Shown here: positions 41,263 through 48,613 of the stretch, in pieces
How the letters are laid out: every line of letters starts with the position of its first letter
Position numbering within the stretch: position 1 is the first letter of the stretch
Position numbers and translations under genes: made by a program
Notes under the pieces: generated by a model
Databases searched by the model: none
The model's input: the letters and a program-made list of their open reading frames with translations, nothing else
What the model was told of the DNA's origin: nothing
NCBI GenBank assembly: GCA_002712305.1
Contig: PATE01000133.1
Span: 1-48,613, forward strand
From: Gemmatimonadota bacterium
Lineage (GTDB): Bacteria; Latescibacterota; UBA2968; UBA8231
Reading direction: 5' to 3'
Length of the DNA stretch: 48,613 bases

Positions 41263-42075
41263 ATGACCACGCTGGCAGCTGAAACGAAGGCGCGCCGACT
41301 CAGTGAGGCGGAGCGACAAGGATTTGAAGAGCGGGGATTCATCAAACCCCTGCCTTTGTTTGGCGACGATGCCGCGGATCATCTGCAGGCACGATTCGAC
41401 GAGCTGCTGGCGAAGTTACCCGACGGCATCGACATCAACCGGGTCAACTGTTGGCACAAGGCCAATCGCTGGGTCTACGATCTGTGTTGCACGCCGGCCG
41501 TCCTCAACTACGTCGAAGACTTGCTGGGACCGGAGTTCTACCTGTGGGGTTGTCACTTCTTCTGCAAGTTGCCCGGGGGGTCGAGTGAGGTTCCCTGGCA
41601 CCAGGATGCCCAGTACTGGCCACTGACACCGCACGAGACGGTGACCGTATGGCTCGCGCTCCATGACACCGACGACAGCAATGGGGCGATGCGTGTCGTG
41701 GCCGGCAGCCATCGAGTCGGTCTTGTTGACCACGGGTCGGTGGAGGGAGAGCAGTTCGTCCTGAATCAGGCGATCGATGAGTCGGCTTTTGCCCCCGAGG
41801 ATGTGGTGACCATCGACCTGCAGGCCGGGCAGATGTCGCTGCACGACGACCGTCTGATCCACGGTTCAGGTCCCAGCACATCGGGCCGCCGACGTGTGGG
41901 GCTCACGATGCGATTCTCTCCGAATCGCGTGAAGTGTGATCTGGGTGTGTGGCCGAACTTCGAGGCCTATCCCATGCGTGGTGCCGATCCCGAGCCCCTG
42001 AACCCTATCGGCGAAATCCCGCAAGGCGACGACTGCCCCACGAGCATGTTCCAGCTGTCGTCCGAATTCTCCTGA
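41263..42075 (+). CDS. Phytanoyl-CoA dioxygenase (PhyH) family protein
   Basis: 270 residues, jelly-roll Fe(II)/2-oxoglutarate oxygenase. The metal HxD is in PWHQDAQYWPL, the distal histidine in LIHGSGPS, and the co-substrate arginine in RRRVGLTMRFSP. Despite the name, such bacterial enzymes hydroxylate diverse small molecules. Complete; the ATG at 41263 lacks a strong ribosome site. One of three PhyH-type genes within 6.5 kb. Confidence 0.88.
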   Translation: MTTLAAETKARRLSEAERQGFEERGFIKPLPLFGDDAADHLQARFDELLAKLPDGIDINRVNCWHKANRWVYDLCCTPAVLNYVEDLLGPEFYLWGCHFFCKLPGGSSEVPWHQDAQYWPLTPHETVTVWLALHDTDDSNGAMRVVAGSHRVGLVDHGSVEGEQFVLNQAIDESAFAPEDVVTIDLQAGQMSLHDDRLIHGSGPSTSGRRRVGLTMRFSPNRVKCDLGVWPNFEAYPMRGADPEPLNPIGEIPQGDDCPTSMFQLSSEFS

Positions 42076-42160
42076 TTTCGTACACTCCTGCCTGATTTTC
42101 GTCCCTCGCCATCGGTGTCCACGCCCTGTTTCGTGGACCGCTGCTCGGAGACCGTCAAGC

Positions 42161-42435
42161 ATGTGTCGAAATATCCGGACCCTCTTCAACTTCGAGCCCC
42201 CTGCGACTGAAGACGAAATGCAGGCGGCGGCGCTGCAGTATGTGCGCAAGGTCAGTGGATTTCGCTAGCCTTCGCAGGCCAATCAGCAAGCCTTCGATCG
42301 TGCTGTGGAAGAGGTGCCACAGCCACGGCTCGACTCTTTGACGGCCTGGTCACCAGCGCACCTCAGCGTGATCTTGAGATCGAGGCCGCCAAAGCAAAGG
42401 CCCGTTACCAACAGCGCGTCTCTGCCAGCAGGTAG
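42161..42435 (+). pseudogene. DUF2277 gene with amber codon and frameshift
   Basis: The start MCRNIRTLFNFEPPATEDEM is the DUF2277 hallmark, followed by AAALQYVRKVSGF, then TAG at 42266-42268 where lysine or a like residue is expected, then PSQANQQAFDRAVEEV. A one-base loss near 42316 moves the end, LVTSAPQRDLEIEAAKAKAR, to another frame with its natural stop. The protein family is small (about 85-95 residues), cytoplasmic and of unknown function. Two lesions make it inactive. Confidence 0.75.
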
Positions 42436-42576
42436 CTCCTCGTGGCACGATCACGGCGACCGCATCTGAGGATGTCGGGGTCGGACCCGTTCATCCTTTG
42501 ACCACCGACGTGTGGCTGGCTATCCTCTCCACGCTCTCACCACCGAGACGCCACCCACGCAATCTGAGGACGCACG

Positions 42577-43539
42577 ATGCACAATCCCTCCATGTCCGCC
42601 GACCAGGTGAAGCAGTTCACGGAGGAAGGCTGGGTGATGGTGCCCGATGTCTATACAGACGCCGATCTACAGCCTGTCCGCGACGAGATCACGGGGGTCA
42701 TCGACGAGACGGCGCGCCGCCTTCTTGACGAGGGCAAGGTCAAGAGTCTTCACGAAGAGGCCTCTTTCGAGACCCGTCTGACACGACTCTACGAGGAATG
42801 TGAAGAGATTCTACCGCCCATCGTCGGCAAAGCGGGAGGTGGCCACAGCGGGCCGGCCTTCTTCAACTTCATCACCCACCCATCGATCCTCGGTCATATC
42901 GAATCCCTCGTCGGCGACGAGATCGTTGGGTCCTCCGTCTATCGCATCCGTCCCAAGATGCCGAACTACGCCAAGGGAGCCGTGCCCTGGCACCAGGATT
43001 CGGGCTACTTCAATCCGCACTGCGACGACGATCTCATCGTCACCTGCTGGATCCCACTGGTCGATGCCGACCAGGACAATGGCTGTCTGCAGGTGTTGCC
43101 GCGGGCTCATCGCTCCGGCGTGACGCGTCACTACACCGGCGGGCAGGGTGGATATCTGGAGATCACGAAACAGGATCTGCCCAATCAACTCGACCCTGTG
43201 ACCGTTCCCGTGCCAGCCGGTGGCGTGCTGTTTATGACCAATCTCACGCCTCATCGGTCGTCGCAGCACACGGTCGACATCGTACGCTGGGCGACGGACA
43301 TTCGATATCAGGCGACGACGGTGCCGAACAACGTCGGCGAGCTTCCCGTCGAATACACCGAGGACAGGCCGATCTATGAGATTGCCTGCTATCCGCCCGA
43401 AGCGGACTTCGTCATTCAGAGTCCCGAACACCCTGAGGGTGTCGCATCCGACTGGGATCAGTTCACAGCGATCCGCCAGCGATACGAAGATGAGCGGCCT
43501 CCAGGTCCACGTCGTGGTTGGGAACCGATCCCCCAGTGA
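42577..43539 (+). CDS. Phytanoyl-CoA dioxygenase (PhyH) family protein
   Basis: 320 residues. HxD in VPWHQDSGYFNPH, distal histidine in NLTPHRSSQH and arginine in RWATDIRYQ. Length, and LVDADQDNGCLQVLPRAHRS, are typical of PhyH enzymes from Planctomycetes/Poribacteria-type genomes. ATG at 42577 follows GAGGAC; a second ATG at 42592 is possible. Complete, with DUF2277 and ABC-transporter remnants on either side. Confidence 0.9.
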   Translation: MHNPSMSADQVKQFTEEGWVMVPDVYTDADLQPVRDEITGVIDETARRLLDEGKVKSLHEEASFETRLTRLYEECEEILPPIVGKAGGGHSGPAFFNFITHPSILGHIESLVGDEIVGSSVYRIRPKMPNYAKGAVPWHQDSGYFNPHCDDDLIVTCWIPLVDADQDNGCLQVLPRAHRSGVTRHYTGGQGGYLEITKQDLPNQLDPVTVPVPAGGVLFMTNLTPHRSSQHTVDIVRWATDIRYQATTVPNNVGELPVEYTEDRPIYEIACYPPEADFVIQSPEHPEGVASDWDQFTAIRQRYEDERPPGPRRGWEPIPQ

Positions 43540-43601
43540 CTCGATCCCTCCGTGTGTAGGGGGGTGATGGGCGCCGGCATTGCAGGTGGCGCGGGGGTCG
43601 G

Positions 43602-43871
43602 ATGAGAGCACACATCCTGCGCCGGATCGCCCTGTTTCTCGTCGTGGTGTGGGCTGCGGCGAGTGTCAATTTCTTCGTTCCCCGGCTCGGCACCGGTCGA
43701 GACCCGATTCGCGAACAACTCGGTCAACTCATGGCCTCCGGTGGTCTTCGTCAGGAGGGCATCGAAGCGATGGTCGCCGCCTATCAGGCGAAGTTCGGCT
43801 TCGACCAACCTCTCCATGTGCAGTACTTCCACTTTCTCGGCGATATGGCGCCGGCGAAAAGACGCTATTGA
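43602..43871 (+). pseudogene. Dipeptide-type ABC permease (DppB-like) N-terminal fragment
   Basis: 89 residues: HILRRIALFLVVVWAAASVN, FFVPRLGTGRDPI and YQAKFGFDQPLHVQYFHFLG are the first membrane segment and periplasmic loop of DppB/OppB permeases. The frame ends soon after GDMA, so all five remaining membrane segments are missing. The next sequence is the end of a matching substrate-binding protein, which points to a deletion within one ABC transporter locus. Confidence 0.65.
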
Positions 43872-44530
43872 CCTTACCTGACTATCCACCCCTGCGGCCC
43901 TGTTTCGAGAGCGTGCAGGATCTGCTCGAAAAGCATGCCATTGGACAGCATGATCTGTCTCGATCCGCCGAAATCCTCACCAGCAAGGGTTGGCGCAGGC
44001 AGAATCGTTATTGGACCAAGGACGGGAAGCGGTTCAAGTTCGTCATCGATATTGCGACGGTCTTCCAGGATCTGGGTCCCGTACTGGTGGCGCAGCTGCA
44101 ACGGGCGGGGTTCGATGCCAGCTTTCGTATGACCCAGGACTTCTACACGCGTGTCACTCAGGGGACGGCGCGGGCCTATCTCAATGGCCACGGAGGGTCC
44201 ACGCGAGATCCCTACTTCACACTGTCTCTCTACCACTCACGACACATCCGGCCCACGGGTACCTTCGCCGAGTATGCGTGGCGCTGGGGGAACCCCGCCT
44301 TCGATGCCGTCATAGAACGCATGTCGCGCACGGCACCGGAAGAACCGGCTCTGCGGGCACAGTTTCGCGAGGCGATGGACATCTGGCTGGCGGAGTTGCC
44401 TTCGATTCCTCTGGTGCAGTGGCAGCACCGGATCGCCCACAACGAAACGTATTGGCGAGGATGGCCCTCAGCGGATGATCCTACATCCACTCGGCCTACT
44501 GGCATCGAACGTGGGGCCTCGTATTGCTGA
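43865..44530 (+). pseudogene. Peptide/nickel-type ABC substrate-binding protein C-terminal fragment
   Basis: About 220 residues of the SBP_bac_5 family: AEILTSKGWRRQNRYWTKDG, LVAQLQRAGFDASFRMTQDF, GTARAYLNGHGGSTRDPYF and IPLVQWQHRIAHNETYWRGW. The first 350 or so residues and signal peptide are absent. Joined at about 43865 to the permease fragment in another frame. Confidence 0.7.
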
Positions 44531-44559
44531 GACTGCAGCCTACGAGCTAGACGTTCTGC

Positions 44560-45853
44560 CTACAGTGCGTGCAAAACGAGGCACGTTAGATCGTCCCCGG
44601 AGGAGCGGTCGCCGGTGAATTCGTGTACCTGGGCGGTGATGAAATCGATCAGAGCGCGGGAGGAGAGTCCCGCCAGGCAACCCTGCCGAATGATCTCGTG
44701 GACGCGTTCGAAGCCCCGCATTTTCCCTGTGACCGCCTGAGCCTCGACCAGCCCGTCCGAGAACATGACGAGTCGGTCTCCCGAGGCGAACTGTATGTCT
44801 CGAACTTCGTATTCATTGTCTTCGCGCACGGCGAGGGGGTACGCATCCAATTCGACCTCCTCGATGGCTCCAGATTCGGCACGATAGTGGCACGGATAGG
44901 GACATCCTGCATTGCTGACGCGGACGCTGCGCTTCTGGATGTCCAATTCGGCCACTGAGAGGCAGACGAAGGTGCGCAGTTCGAAGATCTTGACCAGCGC
45001 ACGATTCAGGCCGGTGACGAGGCTCATGATCGAGCCCTGATGATGGACTTCGGCCTGCAGGGCGCCAGAAAAGACGACGATGGGAATCGCAGCCTGCATG
45101 GCGTGACCCGTCGCATCGGCGACACACAACCCCAATGATCCCTCGCGCAGCGAAAAGTACTGAAAGCAATCGCCCCCCACCTGCGTCGCCGGCACACAGA
45201 CACCGCACATGTCATAGCCGGGCAGGTCCGGGTGTTCTTTCCGGCATGAGGCGCATCTGCATCTCGCGCGCCGTCTGCACCTCCTCCTCCAGTTCACGGG
45301 TGAGGGCAATATCTCGGCGGCGCCGGGCATACACACCGGATACACCGGCGAAGGCGAGAGCCACGATGACCAGGCCCACAAGGGCCCACTGGTCGTAAGG
45401 AGGGTGCACGTCGATGGAGACCGTCGCCGCCTCGGTGGAGTAGGTCAGATCGCGGTCAATGGCGCGCAATTCGAAGGTGTATTGTCCGAAGTCCAGTCCG
45501 TCATACTCGACGAAGTGTTCGCGTGTCGAGTGCCATGTCTCATCGTGTCCGCGCAGGCGATAGACGAACTGCATGTTCGCTGGATGGGTCTTGAAGCTGC
45601 GCGCCTCGAAATGAATGGCCAGCAAGGTGGATGGTATCGAGAGTGCCTGCACCGACCCGTGATGTTCGTCGGTCACGACATCGGTGATGCGCACCTTGGG
45701 CGGTGAAGTCACCGGTCGATATCGCGTCGCCCCACCTTCGGTGGCGATCCACACACTGCCATAGGCAGCGGTGAGAATGTCGACGACGATGTTGCTTCCT
45801 AGTCCGTCACGCTGCAGCAGTGTCTGGAAGATCTCCCCGTCGTAGTGACTCAT
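44560..45853 (-). pseudogene. SpoIIE-type PP2C phosphatase with Y_Y_Y domain, frameshifted
   Basis: The N-terminal part is one propeller blade (SHYDGEIFQTLLQRDGLG), a Y_Y_Y domain (NMQFVYRLRGHDETWHS, GQYTFELRAIDRDL), a membrane helix (LVGLVIVALAFAGVSGVY) and a coiled coil (LEEEVQTAREMQMRLMP). The catalytic part is SpoIIE: VGGDCFQYF, ADATGHAMQAA, LVMFSDGLVEAQ and SGDDLTCLVL, all metal aspartates kept. The frames join if one A is removed from the AAA at 45238-45240. Most upstream propeller repeats are missing, yet AGGAG precedes ATG 45853. It would control a partner-switch or anti-sigma system. Confidence 0.75.
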
Positions 45854-45957
45854 CCCGTCTCCTGTGTGAGAGCCTTTGCCGGAAACGGGGGAATCTCCTA
45901 GGCTTTGCGCTGCTACGAGTCGCATGCTGAATCGATCTCGACGAAGGAGAGCTTTCG

Positions 45958-46863
45958 ATGGCAGGAACACCCGAAGTACTGGTCGATAATCTCTATTTTC
46001 CCGAGGGACCCCGCTGGCGTGTGGGTGACGACGGCAAGGGCTGGCTCTGGTTCTCGGACGTTTTGGCAGGCCAGGTCAGACGCGTTGATCTCAGCGGTCA
46101 TTGCGAGACGATCGCCGAGGTTCCCGAACTGCCCTCCGGACTTGGGTGGTGGCCTGATGGCACGCTCGTCGTGGTCTCCCTGGGGGATGGCAAACTGATG
46201 GCGATCGGCGACGATGGTGAGGTTCGTCCCGTTGCCGACATGAAGGCTCTCGACGGCCTGTCCTGTAACGACATGGTTCTTGGACCGGATGGACGCGGAT
46301 ATGTCGGCAGCTTCCAGGAACTGGATGAGGACCGTCTTCCCGGACCTGGAAACATGCCCGCCTTCAGTCACATTCACCTCGTCGAGCCCGATCCGGATCA
46401 GCCTGGCCAAGGGCGCTGCCGCACCGTGGCCGACCGCATGACCTTTCCCAACGGGCCCGTTATCACACCCGACGGCAAGACGTATCTGGTGGCCGAGACG
46501 TTTGCCAATCGCATCACCGCCTTCGACATCGAGGCCGATGGCTCGCTGAGCAATCGTCGGGTGTGGGCCGATCTCGGTGCACCAACTGATGGCATGACCT
46601 TAGACGAAGAGGGTTGCCTCTGGGTGGCAATCCCCTACTACGCCTACGGAGGGCCGGGAGGTTTCGTACGCGTGCGTGAGGGGGGCGAGCTCGTGGATCG
46701 CATCGATGCGGACGGGGTCGGTTCTTTTGCCTGCACCCTCGGGGGGCCTGAGTTGAAGAGCCTGTTTCTGTTGCAGTCCACCATTCTCGGCGTCGAACGC
46801 AGTCCGGGGGATGGCCGCATCATGGTCGCTGAAGTGGACGTACCCGGCTTGGGCACACCATGA
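45958..46863 (+). CDS. SMP-30/gluconolactonase/LRE family protein
   Basis: 301 residues, six-bladed propeller. FPEGPRWRVGDDG with the metal-binding Glu, LPSGLGWWPDGTLVV, NDMVLGPDGRGYVGSF (Asn ligand), FPNGPVITPDGKTYLVAET and PTDGMTLDEEGCLWVA (Asp ligand) are the expected metal-site strands. These enzymes open sugar lactones. AAGGAG lies eight bases ahead of ATG 45958. Its stop overlaps the next gene as ATGA, so it is translated together with a PhyH-type dioxygenase. Confidence 0.88.
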   Translation: MAGTPEVLVDNLYFPEGPRWRVGDDGKGWLWFSDVLAGQVRRVDLSGHCETIAEVPELPSGLGWWPDGTLVVVSLGDGKLMAIGDDGEVRPVADMKALDGLSCNDMVLGPDGRGYVGSFQELDEDRLPGPGNMPAFSHIHLVEPDPDQPGQGRCRTVADRMTFPNGPVITPDGKTYLVAETFANRITAFDIEADGSLSNRRVWADLGAPTDGMTLDEEGCLWVAIPYYAYGGPGGFVRVREGGELVDRIDADGVGSFACTLGGPELKSLFLLQSTILGVERSPGDGRIMVAEVDVPGLGTP

Positions 46864-47786
46864 GTGATGTGACCTTCGATCGAGAGGCGTGGAACTTCGA
46901 CTGTGAACCCACGCTGACAGATTCGCAGGTTCTCGAGTTTTGCCGAGAGGGGTACATCCTGCTGCCGGGCGTGGTGGACGATGCCGTCAACGAACGCGCA
47001 CGCGCCTGGCTGGAAGGAAAGATTCCCGCCGAGCCCAGTTTCGTTCCCGAGGGCATGACGGACCAGGACATGGAGCGGATTCGGGGGAGCCACGAGCCGA
47101 GCACCCTCTTCCTGGAGACGTGGTTTATCGAAGGGGTACTGTTGCAGCCTCAGTTGGCTGGCATCATGCGGTCCCTTCTCGGATCGAAGGTCGGTCTGCC
47201 CATCCTCGTCTCCCATCATGCCTCTCAGTGTCCCCTTGAAGCTCAGGGCTGGCATCATGACGCGGATCATGTCTTCGGCCCGGAGTTGAACTTCGTCGAA
47301 GTCTTCTACTTTCCGCAGGACACACCCATCGAGTTGGGACCCACGGAGATCGCACCGCGAACCCACGTGGCGCCTACACCTCGAGATATCGAAGAGGGAG
47401 GTGTCTTCGCCCACGGCTCGGCGGGCACACTGGGTATTCACCACCAGAGCATTCTCCATCGACGTGGGGTTTCCACCGCGTCAGGATTGCGTCACATGCT
47501 CAAATACAACTACTGGCGTTCTGTGCCCCCAGAAGCCGACTGGATCCGCGAGCCAGATTTCGATCTGCAAATCGCTGAATACGGTGGGCACAATCTGGCA
47601 CGATACGTGGCCCACATGTTTTACTGGCTTCATGGCAGAGGCGACGACTATCGCATCATCGGCGGACAGGCGTGGCCCTGGAAATCGCCGAATCAGATCG
47701 GCAAACCCTACGGATACGAGGCGAAGAGCGGCTACCTGCCCGACTGGCGCAAAGCCAACCAAGACGGATACACCCGCGGAGGCTGA
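46860..47786 (+). CDS. Phytanoyl-CoA dioxygenase (PhyH) family protein
   Basis: 308 residues. HxD appears in GWHHDADHVFGP, distal histidine in SILHRRG, and the co-substrate arginine probably in LRHMLKYNYWRS. Compared with the other two PhyH proteins the metal motif has HHD instead of HQD. It is coupled to the lactonase gene upstream, suggesting oxidation of a related sugar-derived or lactone substrate (inference). Confidence 0.85.
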   Translation: MSDVTFDREAWNFDCEPTLTDSQVLEFCREGYILLPGVVDDAVNERARAWLEGKIPAEPSFVPEGMTDQDMERIRGSHEPSTLFLETWFIEGVLLQPQLAGIMRSLLGSKVGLPILVSHHASQCPLEAQGWHHDADHVFGPELNFVEVFYFPQDTPIELGPTEIAPRTHVAPTPRDIEEGGVFAHGSAGTLGIHHQSILHRRGVSTASGLRHMLKYNYWRSVPPEADWIREPDFDLQIAEYGGHNLARYVAHMFYWLHGRGDDYRIIGGQAWPWKSPNQIGKPYGYEAKSGYLPDWRKANQDGYTRGG

Positions 47787-47788
47787 GC

Positions 47789-48603
47789 ATGGCGCCCATC
47801 CACGACGGCATCTCCCAACCGATCGGTCACACGCCTCTGATGCGCCTGTCGGCATTGTCACCTGAGGGAGGCGCCACGATCCTCGGCAAACTCGAGTACC
47901 TCAATCCGGGGGGAGTGTGAAGGACCGCATCGCACTGAGCATGATCGAAGCGGCCGAAGCGGCGGGGAATCTGCGTGATGGTATCGCCGTTGTGGAGGCG
48001 ACGAGCGGAAACACCGGGATTGGACTGGCCATGATCTGTGCCCAGAGAGGTTATCGTCTGATTCTGACGATGCCCGAAACGATGAGTTTCGAACGCCGGG
48101 CATTGGTGACCCGTTATGGCGCTGAAGTGGTCCTGACGCCAGGCGATGACGACATGGGGGGTGCCGTCGAACCCGCCGCTTCGCCCGTCCTTTCGGGCGG
48201 CAAATCTGGAACGCATGCGATCGAGGGCATCGGTGCCGGGTTTGTCCCCCCGATCCTGAATCGAGAGATCATCGACGATGTGATCACCATCGAGGATCGC
48301 GATGCCTTCGACATGACCGAAGCACTGGCGATCGCTGTGGTGAATATCCTCGGCGCCGTGGCGATGCTGCTTTTTCCCGTGATTGGCACATTTCTGTTGA
48401 TGTCGCCGGAGATCTACGGTGCGTGGTGTGGTCTGGCGATCCATGCGACGCCACAGGTGATCGCCGCTGGCTTCGCCCATCCCGTCGATGGTCAGACCGC
48501 GGGTGAGGTGGCGACGATCGTCAAACTCGTTCCGCCCTTCGTCTCGGAGGGGGACGTCCCATCGCGTTGGGCGTCGGCTGCAGTGTTGTTGCTGCCGTGG
48601 TAG
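47789..48603 (+). pseudogene. Cysteine synthase remnant fused to a YeiH/UPF0324-like fragment
   Basis: ATG 47789 (GGAGG six bases ahead) starts HDGISQPIGHTPLMRL, stops after a six-G run (47908-47913); one more G restores [19 protein letters not shown] with the PLP lysine. [20 protein letters not shown] follows, but GDDDMGGAV is joined directly to [14 protein letters not shown], losing about 85 residues. After DRDAFDM it changes to [20 protein letters not shown] and [11 protein letters not shown], then [10 protein letters not shown], the end of a YeiH-type putative sulfate exporter. Two deletions and a frameshift are therefore present. Confidence 0.75.
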
Positions 48604-48613
48604 CTGTCATCTA

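Noticed and set aside
1-48613. CRISPR array, tRNA, rRNA or intact insertion sequence
   Set aside because: No regularly spaced repeats, no cloverleaf with a TTCGA arm in context, no rRNA-like stretch and no transposase motif were seen on either strand.

Overview
The window reads as a GC-rich chromosome segment of an uncultured bacterium. Several features point towards the Poribacteria / Latescibacteria / Planctomycetes-type gene repertoire: three phytanoyl-CoA-type dioxygenases plus one TauD-type dioxygenase, several CBM9-like secreted proteins, a DUF6785-like membrane protein, RraA, UxuA, DapA-like and MocA-type sugar enzymes, and a rhamnolyase/lyase/fucosidase-flavoured catabolic background. 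No rRNA, tRNA or CRISPR was seen, so the taxonomic statement is an inference from gene content only.

Layout. 1-5.6 kb: a broken serine hydrolase, an enolase-superfamily enzyme (TTG start), a DUF3179 remnant, a type VII-like HEPN/MNT toxin-antitoxin pair whose antitoxin carries an extra XRE domain, a large membrane protein and a MarR regulator. 5.6-6.9 kb: a methyltransferase divergent from marR across a palindrome-rich spacer, then a cupin. 6.9-15.2 kb: a compact seven-gene minus-strand operon with a ribose-type ABC transporter followed by CBM9-like, FGE-like, TIM-barrel-like and propeller proteins; this looks like a carbohydrate uptake and surface-binding locus. 15.4-17.1 kb: an eight-haem lipoprotein cytochrome. 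17.1-21.9 kb: a decayed stretch (sigma-54 activator fragment, SelA-like PLP enzyme fragment, frameshifted GNAT, aminoglycoside-phosphotransferase-like pseudogene) with intact genes between. 21.9-28.6 kb: sialidase-like, VOC, TauD, DoeB-like deacetylase, a peroxiredoxin with an in-frame UGA, UxuA and RlmG. 28.6-36.7 kb: MocA remnant, DRE-TIM aldolase, a TIM-barrel protein coupled to a MocA oxidoreductase, RraA, a galactokinase-like remnant next to galE, and a truncated polysaccharide lyase. 36.9-48.6 kb: a coupled three-gene minus operon ending in an internally deleted fucosidase, DapA-like, dioxygenases, SMP-30, a frameshifted SpoIIE phosphatase and several chimeric fragments.

Two themes stand out. 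First, the peroxiredoxin at 25872-26315 (minus) has UGA exactly where the peroxidatic cysteine belongs, followed by an uninterrupted frame and a stem-loop at the spacing expected of a bacterial SECIS element: a strong selenoprotein candidate that standard gene calling splits and loses. Second, about a third of the loci are truncated, internally deleted or fused to unrelated fragments, while several of the single-base frameshifts fall in short homopolymers, so real gene decay and sequencing indels are probably mixed here.
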